Both the position numbers and the translations under genes were made by a program. The notes under the pieces were generated by a model. That model did no database searches, was not told the DNA's origin, and saw nothing but the letters and a program-made list of their open reading frames with translations. Shown here one piece after another: positions 45,701-51,702 of a stretch of 64,000 nucleotides of DNA. How positions within the stretch are numbered: position 1 is the stretch's first letter; each line of letters opens with the position of its first letter. The stretch comes from Dendrophyllia cribrosa. Taxonomy: Eukaryota; Cnidaria; Anthozoa; Scleractinia; Dendrophylliidae. The stretch is from the NCBI GenBank assembly GCA_024195265.1, contig JAJLRJ010000013.1:18524794-18588793 (forward strand). The letters run 5' to 3'.

Positions 45701-47659
45701 ATCAGGAACGTTTCGTATTCACGAGTTGGCTTATAGGAGCCTTTGATTTACATCTTGGGTTGGATCCCCTCCTTCGCTGCCTTGCATAACAACGTCCTTG
45801 CGACCATGTTTTACCACCTTTCTCACAGGAGCCTTTGATTTAAATCTTGAGTTGAATCCCCTCCTTCGCTGCCTTGTATACTAACGTCCTTGCGACCGTG
45901 TTTTACCACCTTTTGTTGGGTCTCAAAAAAAATATCCATTGCAAGTATTCCGCTGTATAGGTTTACAGCACTTGAACCACGGTATGTTCCATAAACACTG
46001 CCTAATACCAGCAGGTCATCAGAAATATTGAACATTTTTATGATTTTCTTTTTTACTTGAGCTTCGGCTGCTTTTTGGTTCTGAGTTCTTCGGAAATTTG
46101 TTTTTCAGATGGTCGAAGATCCTTTACAGTTGTTACGAATAAAATGCGTAGCTGACGAGCAGGGAGATGGCGTTTTAGGTGAGTTAAACATCAAACTGAT
46201 TAAAAGTTTAAAGTAATTCAGCTTTTCCTATTGTTGCTTATTGTTTAATTTTATAAAGGGGATTGGCTACCAGCATACCGAGTTTCGCGGGGGTTGCGGG
46301 TTCCATAACACCCCGCGTGCCTCGCTTAACTGGCAACCAATCCCCTCTCGCCTTAAGACTTGTTAGGAACCTGGGTTATAATTACTGAACTACATGTCCA
46401 AGGTTAACCGCGGTCAAACGAGAGGAATTTGCAAAAGTTAAGCAAAGTACTTAAAAGTTAAGGTTGTCATTTTCACTGTTTAAAGTTTAATATATTGCCA
46501 ATACACTGTCAATTTACCAAACGTTTTGAAAGTTTACCAAAAAAGTTCTAAGCGTTTAAAAACTGTGAACTGCAGAATTGTCGGCGCCATTTGCCAACAT
46601 AATTTTGATCAGGCGCAAAGAGATTTCCTAAGTTTTTAACGGAAAAAAGCTCATCACTTTGAGAAAAATTAAAAGATAGTAACGTCAACTAACGTTTCTT
46701 ATACATCCTTGCCCATATTTCCATTTAATATTAAATAAAATCCCACTTAATAAAACGAATAACGCCTCGGACGTTGACCGCGGTGGAGGCTACCAACATG
46801 CCGAGTTGCGCGGGGGTTGCGGGTTCTATAATACCCCCTGTGCCTCGCTTAACTGGCAATCAATCCCCTCTCGCTTTAAGACTGGGTAGGAGCCTGGGTA
46901 ATAATAGCGTTCCCGCCCAGATTCTAAAAATAGAAAACTCGCGCAGCATCGTGGGATTGAAATGCGTACAAACATTCAAGAACTATGCAGGAAACTACAA
47001 AAAGGCAGGTGCTACGAAGCACTGTTCTTGGGTACAACTCGACAATTATCCTCAACATGTACAGGAATCGCAAAAACTGGTGTTTCCGAGGCAGCCATTT
47101 TGAAATATTTGTCCGCATTTCGATCCCACAATGCGGGGGTGGGGAGGGGCGTCGATGGAGAGGGGAGGGTCCGAAGATTGTTTCGTATTCGCGGGTTGTG
47201 TCAAAGGAGCCTTTGATTAAAATAGCAATCAGTTCTTTTCTTTCCTAGTTTCAGTGGTTTTTTAAATGATTTTCATTTCTAGCCGTTATCAAGACAAGCA
47301 ATACAGCTGATAGCCGTCGTGCGTATCAGTGCATCAAATTCTTGGTTCAGCTAGCAAACAAGTGCCCACAAGCCAAAGATTACTTACTTCAAAACTCGTC
47401 CCGCTGGCAGTGGGCCGTGCAGTGGCTCAAGAGAAAAATGAGCGAACATTACTGGGCACCCCATACCTCATCATCTAATGAATACTCCTCCAGCCGAACA
47501 TTTCAACGAACCTCGAGTGCTGCCGACACGCTTGCCGAAGCTACGGCATTGCTTACCGAACTCGAGGCGAAGGATGGCGAAGTGAACACAAAAGATGACG
47601 TAGACGATTCGGAAGGCAAGTTTGAAGGTGAAGATTGGGATAAGGAAGGAATGACTTAA
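21728..47659 (+). CDS. USP24: Ubiquitin-specific protease 24, C-terminal part (28 exons)
   Basis: This is a cysteine deubiquitinase of the USP (C19) family that removes ubiquitin from substrate proteins. The visible exons total 3334 coding bases (about 1110 residues), and every exon junction keeps phase with GT-AG borders. In order they give an alpha-helical linker, the USP catalytic domain (exons 6-15) with Cys box [12 protein letters not shown], finger CxxC pairs ICKEC and FCEKC, His box GHYYSF and Asp in KFNDT, a Ser/Pro linker, and a helical C-terminal region ending in an acidic tail. The strings [11 protein letters not shown] and KRKMSEHYW match vertebrate USP24, as I remember it, better than USP9X. 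The vertebrate protein is about 2600 residues, so roughly 1500 N-terminal residues are missing, lost in the 500-N gap or off the window. All catalytic residues are intact, so this looks like a working gene. Introns are unusually rich in repeats. Confidence 0.93.
21869..21961 (+). CDS. USP24: USP24 visible exon 2
   Basis: The acceptor is ttgttttag and the donor gtaacg. It reads [18 protein letters not shown] and continues with [10 protein letters not shown], corresponding to the helical region just before the catalytic domain. Phase 1 in, phase 1 out. Confidence 0.85.
22066..22149 (+). CDS. USP24: USP24 visible exon 3
   Basis: Reads [18 protein letters not shown], a segment strongly conserved with vertebrate USP24 in my memory. 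The acceptor is ctctgcag and the donor gtaagt. Phase 1 in and out. Confidence 0.9.
22791..23005 (+). mobile_element. 88-bp-unit MITE, one unit (USP24 intron)
   Basis: Left end ttaacccttaaattcccaag, right end ctctgggagtgaaagggtta, imperfect TIR. The core carries a single unit of accatgcaaaag, aggtttcat and ggtcacaccac. The 3' edge lies 24 bases before exon 4. Confidence 0.75.
23029..23140 (+). CDS. USP24: USP24 visible exon 4
   Basis: Reads [30 protein letters not shown] is a recognisable USP24 string. The acceptor is acttgcag and the donor gtaagt. Ends in phase 2. Confidence 0.9.
23340..23585. repeat. Small inverted repeat in USP24 intron
   Basis: ggtttaacaaataataca (about 23435) and its inverse (about 23540) flank a short spacer. 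Probably another MITE. Confidence 0.5.
23745..24026 (-). mobile_element. tRNA-derived SINE, copy 1
   Basis: Minus-strand tRNA-like head (ggtggtctagtggctgg, then ggtgattcgagcctggtc), followed by the shared body gtaaccttgcgatggactag. Same family as 28813-29100 and 54835-55045. Confidence 0.78.
24087..24231 (+). CDS. USP24: USP24 visible exon 5
   Basis: Reads [20 protein letters not shown] and onward to LKEWE, which leads into the catalytic domain. The acceptor is tgttgcag and the donor gtacac. Ends in phase 0. Confidence 0.92.
24663..24876 (+). mobile_element. 88-bp-unit MITE, one unit (USP24 intron)
   Basis: Same arrangement as 22791-23005, one internal unit. It starts aaaaccctttaaaactccca and ends gactctgggagtgcaagggt. 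Confidence 0.75.
25243..25362 (+). CDS. USP24: USP24 visible exon 6: catalytic Cys box
   Basis: Carries [12 protein letters not shown] with the nucleophilic Cys codon at 25309-25311, followed by [11 protein letters not shown]. Two candidate acceptors lie 6 bases apart (AG at 25241-25242 and 25247-25248). The upstream one keeps Phe-Gln before [11 protein letters not shown] and was chosen, but use of either keeps frame, so a two-residue alternative is possible. Confidence 0.95.
25852..25892 (+). CDS. USP24: USP24 visible exon 7 (41 bases)
   Basis: A very short exon reading [13 protein letters not shown]. The acceptor is cacttcag and the donor gtatga. Ends in phase 2. Confidence 0.88.
26096..26350 (+). 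mobile_element. LINE ORF2 C-terminal fragment in USP24 intron
   Basis: Reads [20 protein letters not shown] and [16 protein letters not shown], then a frameshifted CxxC finger (CTICGMC). This is the usual end of a non-LTR retrotransposon protein (RxKDxLKxxLKxCxI). 5' truncated. Confidence 0.65.
26351..26462 (+). repeat. (CAT)n-type trinucleotide tail
   Basis: catcatcatcgtcatcatca repeats directly follow the LINE fragment and end about 40 bases before USP24 exon 8. Confidence 0.9.
26501..26627 (+). CDS. USP24: USP24 visible exon 8
   Basis: Reads [18 protein letters not shown] and ends VNVREQQ. It begins about 40 bases after a LINE tail with a trinucleotide array, and the acceptor tttcctgcag is intact. 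Confidence 0.93.
27175..27200 (+). repeat. (GAAT)n microsatellite
   Basis: Six tandem tgaa/gaat units in the intron before exon 9. Confidence 0.95.
27384..27437 (+). CDS. USP24: USP24 visible exon 9 (QQDAFEFF motif)
   Basis: Reads [18 protein letters not shown]. With the preceding exon it forms the conserved USP motif REQQDAFEFF. 54 bases, phase 0 to 0. Confidence 0.93.
28440..28725 (+). repeat. Tandem repeat, three units of about 83-87 bases
   Basis: The actagtggggaggagcgttg block recurs at about 28478, 28561 and 28648, each followed by an acaagcaacg/aatgtcacgcaatg segment. It lies in the long USP24 intron between exons 9 and 10. Confidence 0.85.
28813..29100 (+). mobile_element. tRNA-derived SINE, copy 2
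   Basis: Head gaggacaagtggctagtatg and ggtcggtggttcgagcttgg, then body with caagaaactttgctccacg and gtaaccttgcgatggactag. Plus strand, USP24 intron. Confidence 0.8.
29289..29371 (+). CDS. USP24: USP24 visible exon 10: first CxxC of the fingers
   Basis: Reads [20 protein letters not shown] and then ICKECNHR. The CxxC is the first zinc-ribbon pair of the USP fingers subdomain. Ends in phase 2. Confidence 0.93.
29406..29707 (+). mobile_element. 88-bp-unit MITE, two units (USP24 intron)
   Basis: Two copies of the aacaaatggnaccatgcaaa unit start at 29485 and 29573, exactly 88 bases apart, between the common flanks. Confidence 0.85.
29767..29905 (+). CDS. USP24: USP24 visible exon 11: second CxxC of the fingers
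   Basis: Reads [16 protein letters not shown] and later [17 protein letters not shown] supplies the second cysteine pair, so the zinc site is complete. The donor is gttagt, with an ambiguous g before it; phase 0 is required by the next exon. Confidence 0.93.
30861..30980 (+). CDS. USP24: USP24 visible exon 12
   Basis: Reads [20 protein letters not shown] then [20 protein letters not shown], the typical USP core before the His box. 120 bases, phase 0 to 0. Confidence 0.95.
30998..31320. mobile_element. gagcagttttcaattgagtg MITE, composite copy
   Basis: Two nested starts (about 31003 and 31056) of tttcaattgagtgtcg are followed by the common ccaatcacaa and gcgcgaga body. The right TIR is lost or degraded. 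USP24 intron. Confidence 0.65.
31525..31787 (+). CDS. USP24: USP24 visible exon 13: catalytic His box
   Basis: Starts [11 protein letters not shown], then carries a Ser/Asn/Asp-rich insert of about 45 residues, then [20 protein letters not shown]. The catalytic His codon is at 31759-31761. A low-complexity insert at this position is also present in vertebrate USP24. Ends in phase 2. Confidence 0.96.
31801..32266 (+). mobile_element. 88-bp-unit MITE, three units plus inverted end (USP24 intron)
   Basis: Begins with an inverted end (cctttcactcccagagtc), then three units starting at 31955, 32043 and 32131 (88-base spacing), then the normal right end. It starts 13 bases after exon 13. Confidence 0.85.
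32326..32425 (-). mobile_element. SINE 3' fragment
   Basis: agtttctttagcatgaagca and the aacgcttggccatcg region are a diverged inverse match to the 3' part of the SINE at 28813-29100. Weak. Confidence 0.4.
32755..32894 (+). CDS. USP24: USP24 visible exon 14: catalytic Asp
   Basis: Reads [18 protein letters not shown]. The third catalytic residue (Asp in FND) is at 32804-32806. Ends in phase 1; the donor gtaagc is followed within about 25 bases by the long GACT array. Confidence 0.95.
32918..33620 (+). repeat. (GACT)n array of about 700 bases with interspersed variants
   Basis: Tandem gactgactgact with higher-order blocks such as tgattatatgactgactggc. It fills most of the intron between exons 14 and 15. 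Confidence 0.95.
33666..33813 (+). CDS. USP24: USP24 visible exon 15: end of catalytic domain
   Basis: Reads [18 protein letters not shown] and ends [16 protein letters not shown] is the usual last strand of the USP fold. Phase 1 in, phase 2 out. Confidence 0.93.
34129..34240 (+). repeat. 12-bp minisatellite acagggccccac
   Basis: About eight units of cacagggcccca or close variants, in the intron between exons 15 and 16. The repeating TQGP or VGPC translations are by-products. Confidence 0.93.
34257..34475. mobile_element. gagcagttttcaattgagtg MITE, truncated copy next to exon 16
   Basis: Left end tattagagcaattttcaat and the common ccaatcacaa and gtggcgcgaga body, without the right TIR. Its end is about 10 bases from the acceptor of exon 16. 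Confidence 0.7.
34487..34646 (+). CDS. USP24: USP24 visible exon 16: Ser/Pro linker
   Basis: A Ser/Pro-rich run ([19 protein letters not shown]) is followed by [20 protein letters not shown], matching the vertebrate linker. The acceptor lies about 10 bases after the end of a repeat-derived segment (34257-34475). Confidence 0.92.
34790..35125 (+). repeat. Diverged relative of the 88-bp-unit family
   Basis: Three blocks with cacaggaaagtactgctcaa, agctttcat and tttaggatttcat. Related to the 88-bp MITE core. A further half copy lies at about 47830-47940, after the USP24 stop. Confidence 0.65.
35300..35605 (+). repeat. G-rich 130-140-bp repeat, USP24 intron copy 1
   Basis: Units containing gcgatatgtaatggtcac, cttacccatgggga and agttggacgcagggggtggg, ending with cgagttggctcacaggagcc. 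The same family recurs at 39884-40350, 45330-45845 and 47120-47215. Confidence 0.8.
35630..35722 (+). CDS. USP24: USP24 visible exon 17
   Basis: Reads [20 protein letters not shown], closely matching the vertebrate string with NRDVYSSDYF. The acceptor is tttttacag and the donor gtaagt. Confidence 0.93.
36150..36620. repeat. Dispersed repeat with ccgcggtcaaacg ends, copy 1
   Basis: Matches 46405-46785 in opposite orientation over about 400 bases (tttggtaaattgacag, gatcaaaattatgttggcaa, gcctcggacg). It ends directly beside the TTAA MITE at 36652. Confidence 0.75.
36652..37122. mobile_element. TTAA-flanked MITE D with long TIRs
   Basis: Ends TTAAAGTGCCTATCACCCC and inverse. The arms are about 190 bases with near-perfect pairing (ttcagaatcaactctatgta, gaatggtaaaatatttcttg). 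USP24 intron. Confidence 0.88.
37554..37657 (+). CDS. USP24: USP24 visible exon 18
   Basis: Reads [20 protein letters not shown]. The acceptor is ctttacag. Ends in phase 2. Confidence 0.92.
38093..38120 (+). repeat. Oligo-C run of 28 bases
   Basis: Uninterrupted C tract in the USP24 intron before exon 19. Confidence 0.97.
38556..38669 (+). CDS. USP24: USP24 visible exon 19
   Basis: Reads [20 protein letters not shown]. The acceptor is gtgtccag. Phase 2 in and out. Confidence 0.9.
38860..39145. mobile_element. TA-flanked gagcagttttcaattgagtg MITE, complete copy
   Basis: Ends TAGAGCAGTTTTCAATTGAG and inverse, flanked by TA. The body is rich in ccaatcag/ctgattgg motifs. USP24 intron 19. A second complete copy is at 56137-56422. 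Confidence 0.88.
39422..39539. mobile_element. Palindromic gggtcaattcaataaaa MITE, complete copy
   Basis: Near-perfect hairpin with ends GGGTCAATTCAATAAAAC and inverse, flanked by CTG (39419-39421 and 39540-39542). It lies 58 bases upstream of exon 20. Confidence 0.9.
39598..39697 (+). CDS. USP24: USP24 visible exon 20
   Basis: Reads [19 protein letters not shown], equivalent to the vertebrate FLLECNVREVR region. It lies only 58 bases after a palindromic MITE (39422-39539). Confidence 0.92.
39884..40350 (+). repeat. G-rich 130-140-bp tandem repeat, copy 2
   Basis: Starts aactcgtgaatgcgcgtagc. The gcgatatg block recurs at about 39930, 40073 and 40204. It ends cgtgttggctcattggaacc. Confidence 0.85.
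40796..40915 (+). CDS. USP24: USP24 visible exon 21
   Basis: Reads [19 protein letters not shown] and then [14 protein letters not shown]. 120 bases, phase 0 to 0. The donor is gttagt. Confidence 0.9.
41134..41217 (+). CDS. USP24: USP24 visible exon 22
   Basis: Reads [20 protein letters not shown]. 84 bases, acceptor tttttcag and donor gtgagt. Confidence 0.9.
41552..41660 (+). CDS. USP24: USP24 visible exon 23
   Basis: Reads [15 protein letters not shown] and ends CDVSSQITV, matching vertebrate RRWSSAQAREF. Ends in phase 1 at donor gtaaga. The 3' part of this exon and its donor are repeated in degraded form three more times in the following intron. Confidence 0.93.
41682..41851. mobile_element. 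TAGAGCGTTTTCA MITE in USP24 intron 23
   Basis: Ends tagagcgttttca and tgaaaacgctcta, about 170 bases, TA flanks. Internal accatattggtgt motifs. Inserted just after the exon 23 donor. Confidence 0.8.
41866..42184. mobile_element. TA-flanked MITE with TIRs of about 115 bases
   Basis: Ends TATAGAGTTCTAAAGTG and inverse. The arms include gacgtcacaaaaactaa and gggcatgacgaaaaatgccc. Long, well-paired hairpin. Confidence 0.9.
42251..42632 (+). repeat. USP24: Three degraded tandem copies of the 3' part of USP24 exon 23 plus donor
   Basis: actcatctgtactgtgtagt, tgtgacgtgtcctct and agtcggtaagagagatacac recur at about 42251-42330, 42410-42500 and 42573-42632. All match the end of exon 23 (from about 41596) through its donor at 41661 and into the intron. 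Unit about 160 bases. The last copy is shortest. Confidence 0.88.
42800..42918 (+). CDS. USP24: USP24 visible exon 24
   Basis: Reads [20 protein letters not shown]. This region is weakly conserved with vertebrates. The call rests on splice sites (ctcgtttag, gtgagg) and the phase (1 in, 0 out). Confidence 0.82.
43942..44055 (+). CDS. USP24: USP24 visible exon 25
   Basis: Reads [15 protein letters not shown] near its end, matching vertebrate FCNEHFSFTML. 114 bases, phase 0 to 0. Confidence 0.9.
44164..44240 (-). other. tRNA-like sequence (SINE or tRNA pseudogene)
   Basis: Minus strand tagctcagtggactgagagc is a D-arm/A-box look-alike and gggtttcactccc a T-arm/B-box look-alike. The acceptor stem does not pair. 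USP24 intron 25. Confidence 0.5.
44430..44525 (+). mobile_element. Probable LINE/SINE 3' end seeding the trinucleotide array
   Basis: ttgtaaggcctgatgttc, then gtttaaataaagtt directly followed by the (TAC)n array, a typical non-LTR 3' terminus. Confidence 0.45.
44526..45072 (+). repeat. (ACT/ACC)n trinucleotide array of about 545 bases
   Basis: Mixed actaccaccaccactaccac repeats with higher-order blocks, in USP24 intron 25. The Gly/Ser and poly-Val frames read from it are artefacts of the repeat. Confidence 0.97.
45242..45307 (+). CDS. USP24: USP24 visible exon 26 (66 bases)
   Basis: Reads [20 protein letters not shown]. The acceptor is tattttgcag and the donor gtatga. Confidence 0.82.
45330..45845 (+). 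repeat. G-rich 130-140-bp tandem repeat, copy 3
   Basis: Starts ttaactcgtaaatacgcaaa. Two long units are followed by a duplicated ataggagcctttgatttaca/caggagcctttgatttaaat end with gaatcccctccttcgctgcc. Confidence 0.82.
46109..46178 (+). CDS. USP24: USP24 visible exon 27
   Basis: Reads [20 protein letters not shown], corresponding to vertebrate IEDPIQVERVKFV. Ends in phase 1. Confidence 0.87.
46262..46386 (+). repeat. Direct repeat, left copy
   Basis: ggctaccagcataccgag, gcgggggttgcgggttcc and aactggcaaccaatcccctc to cctgggttataat. A second copy lies at 46788-46906. The two flank a dispersed repeat in USP24 intron 27. Confidence 0.82.
46405..46785. repeat. Dispersed repeat with ccgcggtcaaacg ends, copy 2
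   Basis: Inverse of 36150-36620. Sits exactly between the two direct repeats. Confidence 0.78.
46788..46906 (+). repeat. Direct repeat, right copy
   Basis: ggctaccaacatgccgag, gcgggggttgcgggttct and aactggcaatcaatcccctc to cctgggtaataat. It diverges modestly from the left copy. Confidence 0.82.
47120..47215 (+). repeat. G-rich repeat, 3' end only
   Basis: gtggggaggggcgtcgatgg to gtcaaaggagcctttgat, the closing part of the G-rich repeat family. It lies about 70 bases before the last USP24 exon. Confidence 0.65.
47283..47659 (+). CDS. USP24: USP24 terminal exon with stop codon
   Basis: Reads [20 protein letters not shown] and then [18 protein letters not shown], followed by an acidic tail and stop taa at 47657-47659. 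Both strings are USP24-specific in my memory. An ATTAAA lies at 47694-47699, too close to judge as the real poly(A) signal. Confidence 0.95.
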
Positions 47660-48593
47660 ACATCAAATGGAAGACCAGGATCCCTGTATAAAGATTAAAA
47701 GTTTCTCAAACGTCGAGGAACCACAAAGAAACGTTACTGAATAACAACGTGCAAGTGTGTGCAAAAAGCTGTCCTCAGTTCACTCCTTGGAACGACCAAG
47801 TTAGGAAATGTAAAACAACTCGTAAATTTCAAACCTCACCACAGGATAATAAACAGTACCACGGGAAAGTAGTGCTCAGTAGCTTTCATTTGAGCTGTCA
47901 TTTACAGATTCAAACGTTAGACGTTCACACAGCTTTGTCTGTGGGAATGAATAATTTAATGACAGTGGACCTGTTGACAGTTAACTTGTCCAAATAGACT
48001 TGGTATTTCAAGGATGTTTACCTTTTGGACATTAAAAAGCGGGAAGAATTTCATTTTCACAAGCCAGAAATGTGGACAATACAGTACTTCTGGTATGAAA
48101 TCTTTTAAACGTATTTTCGTTTTACGGTTACAATGTGTTTGACCTGATCGCCTCTTCATGGCAAAATTAAATGCCGTGTTGCTTAAATTTAATCTAGCAG
48201 TTGCGCAAAGCGAGTACCTTTTCCAGGCCGGGGGAGGGGAGGGGAGGGGGAAGAACTAGCAACACGTATATGTGGGTCCTCACGCAAGGCACGAACATGA
48301 CGACACAAATAACGGCTGCTTGGGCTTGCCACACCTTTTCTCCCCAACAAATAACCATGTTTGCGTGATGAGCAACAACTGAAGCGGAGTATTGGGATAG
48401 TATTGGGAAAGCATTGGGAAAGTATTGGGACAGTGGAATGTTCTGTGTTTTAAGGCGGCGTCTATACGAATGGAAAACGCGTTCTTTCTGATGGCTTTCG
48501 CTTATTGTCCACACAAGCGATCGAAAACGCTGAGAACGGAATGAGACGTTGGAAAACGCAGCTCTATCGCTCTAGTGTGAACTCGGAGACTTG

Positions 48594-48970
48594 AGCCTTT
48601 AACTCCCAAGAGTGCGAAAATAAAGATTTAACAAAAATTCCAAATTTCATTTCTAAATTATTGGAAGACAAATGGTAACATACAAAAGTACTGCTGAAGA
48701 GGTTTCATTTGAATGGTCACACCATGGGATTTCGTCCATAGACTCAAAAGTTAGAACAAATGGTACCATACAAAAGTGCTGCTGAAAGGTTTGATTTGAA
48801 TGGTCACACCATAGGATTTCATCAACAGACTCAAAAGTTAGAACAAATGGTACCATGCAAAAGTACTGCTGAAGAGGTTTCATTTGAATGGTCACACCAT
48901 GTGATTTCGTGCACAGACTCAAAAGTTAGAACTACATGTCTCCATAATTGACTCAGGGATGAAAGGTTAA
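48594..48970 (+). mobile_element. 88-bp-unit MITE, three units, downstream of USP24
   Basis: Starts ctttaactcccaagagtgcg. The acaaatggta unit starts recur at about 48667, 48755 and 48842. Right end gactcagggatgaaaggtta. Confidence 0.85.
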
Positions 48971-49484
48971 AAAGTGTTGACGAAAAAGCGTCACACATGA
49001 CCCTTTTTATCGTTACATTAGATGAAAGTCGAAAGCGCGTTGTTATGGAGAGTTGAAAGCGATAGAAAGACGCTATTTGACCGTTTTCGGTCATCAGCTA
49101 CACAGAAACATGCAGTCAAAATACAGAACATTTCACTTGTATAACAGTCCACAATACTAAGTACTTGCTGTGCTTTCTTAGTGGAAATATAGATCTCTTT
49201 TCCGAGATTTGGAACAGAATGTAATATCATATTGTTATGGACAAAAATAGTAATTACACTGTGTTTTCTACTTTCTTTTAGATTTGTAAACATAAACAAA
49301 TTGAATTAAATTTCATTTTGAGAACCAGTTTTAGGGTGAGCAATTTTAGAATTAACCAAAATTCTGTGAACATGTTGAACTGTGAATTTGGAATAAATCT
49401 TACTACTCTTGTCTCTATTTATGTGCCATTCAATTAAAGAACACGTTAATCAGTTTTAGCACCTTCTAGGTTCAAGGTTGGGTA

Positions 49485-50720
49485 TTTATTCCTAAGCGTC
49501 CCTTGGTTTTTGACTGCTAATTTTATGCGCGTTAGAAAAAGTGTGAGGACGATCATTCTGTGCAACTGTCAAGGCTAGAAGCCTTGTAGGAATGGAGCAA
49601 CTCTCCTTTCAATATTGAAACAAAAGAAATCTCTTAATGAGCAAAAATGACCCATTCTTTACAAAAAATCTAATGACCCGTTTTTGCTCATTAACCATTT
49701 TCGATTGTTTCAATTGGCCAGTCCGAAAAATACCATAATACTCCTTTATGTGGAGGCGAAGCCTCGCCAGGGTGCAATTATTCAAGTCTCCTTTGTTAGA
49801 ATGGCACAATGGAATTCAGAGTACATGTAGGAACGCTAGGACGTAGCAGTGTGTTCACATACAAATGTGCACCGTATGCAAATTGCCACGAAGTTGAAGC
49901 ATAGCACGTGCAGTTCGTGCTGAAAACAAAAGAAATCGGAAAAATGAGGCTTGCAGCAAGCACCACCCAAACCTGCACTTTAAAGAGTAGTATGGTATGG
50001 TTTCTGGAGTGGGCAATATTCATGCGTTTATTCCCTAGCGTCCCTCCCGATTTCAGTGCTTATTTTATGCGCGTTAGAAAGTGTGAGCACGTGATCATTC
50101 AAAGCAACTTTCAAGGCTAGAGCCCTTGTAGAAACGGAGCAAATCTCCTTTGAATATTAAAAACAACGGAAATTTGTTTATGAGCAAAAATGAGCCTTTT
50201 TTTTCTCAAAAATCCAAGGATCGTTTTTAGCTCATTAACCATTTTAATTGTTTTAATATTCATACCTTAATTCCCAAGCGTCCCTCGCGATTTCACTGGT
50301 AATTTTACGCGTGTTAGAAAAGTGTGAGGAAATGATCATTCTGTGCAACTTTCAAGGCTACAGCCCTTGTTGAAGCGGAGCAAATGTCCTTTGAATATTG
50401 AAACAATTGAAATTCGTTTTTGTGCATTAACAAATTTCTATTACTTTAATATGTATGCATTTATTCCCAAACGTCCCTTGCGATTTCACTAAAAATTTTT
50501 GGCGCGTTACAAAATGTGTGAGAACGTGATCATTCTGGGCAACTTTCATAGCTATAGCCCCTGTTGAAACGGAGCAAATTCCCGTCCCTTGCGATTTCAC
50601 TGCTTATTTTATGCGCGTTAGAAAGTGTATGAGCACCTGATCATTCAGGGCAACTTTCAAGGTTAGAGCCCTTGTAGAAACGGAGCAAATCTCCTTTGAA
50701 TATTGAAACAGTAGAAATTT
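49485..50720 (+). repeat. Degenerate tandem repeat of about 125-240 bases, five or more copies
   Basis: gcgtccctcgcgatttcact, tttatgcgcgttagaaa, tgatcattc and gcaactttcaaggctagagc recur from about 49497, 50038, 50277, 50467 and 50582. Intergenic, between USP24 and FGGY. Confidence 0.8.
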
Positions 50721-50787
50721 GCTAATGAGTAAAAATGAACTATTTTTTTTCCCAAAAATCCAAGAGGACCCTTTTATGAGCTCTATG

Positions 50788-50896
50788 AGCAACGAACAAA
50801 AACACGAATCATCCACAGGTCCGATGAAGGCAATTTTGGAGCGATTAAACCATTTTTTAATGGGAATTTTGGTGCTTCGAGTTCGGACCTTTGGCC
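50788..50896 (+). repeat. Dispersed 105-bp repeat, copy 1 (carries an insertion)
   Basis: caacgaacaaaaacacgaat to cgagttcggacctttggcc matches 55190-55292. The oligo-G MITE has inserted at its end. Confidence 0.75.
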
Positions 50897-51347
50897 CCAG
50901 GGGGGGGGGGGGGGGGGGGTACTCCCTATAATGGGCTATACGGGGATGCTCCGCCCGAAAGGGGTACCTTTTTGAGGCTGGAGGTATATGAAAGGGTCGG
51001 GATTTCACGAGTTAAAGTATGTGAAAGGGTAGGGATTTCACGAAGAATAGGAAATGGTAGCGAAAACACGAGTGAAGCATAAAAAAGGTAGGGAAAACTG
51101 CAATTTAAGTATTATAAAAAGGGCCTTTCAAAATATATCAAACAGACGCACGCAAAGGCTATATGAAAGGGGTACCATTTTCAACGAAAGGTACATGAAA
51201 GGGGTACCATTTTCAATGAAAGGTATATGAAAGGGGTACCTTTTCTGTCAAAAACGGTATATGAAAGGGTAAGGGTTTGTACCACGGGGCGGAGCATCCC
51301 CGTACAAAACTTTGTTGAGTACCCCCCCCCCCCCCCCCCCCCCCGGG
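50897..51347. mobile_element. Oligo-G/oligo-C-terminated MITE with 9-base target duplication
   Basis: Begins with a G run and tactccctataatggg, ggggatgctccgcccg, and ends with ggcggagcatccccgtac, gagtacccc and a C run. Flanked by cctttggcc on both sides (50888-50896 and 51348-51356). The interior carries repeated tatatgaaaggggtacc units. Confidence 0.85.
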
Positions 51348-51702
51348 CCTTTGGCCGAGGACTCGCCAACATTTCTTTGAAAACTAGCCAAAGCGGCCTC
51401 GAAATTGCTCAAGGAGCAAACCGGCAAACAGCAGTCAACACAACACCACACACAAGGTAAGTTATCTTTATTTAGAATCTTTTTAAAATACAGTACTTTG
51501 AACACATTTGTATATTCTTATACATTGTCTTAAATTCCAACCGATTCCAACGGCTGACATATGTGCAGGATGGGCTGCCTGTGGATAACCTCTTTGCAAA
51601 CCTCACGTTTTATAACTGTCATGCAGTGTCCTGTGAAGTAATAGGGAGCTTACGCAACCACGACGGCGACAGCAGCGATAACGGCGACGGCGACGGGCAA
51701 TT

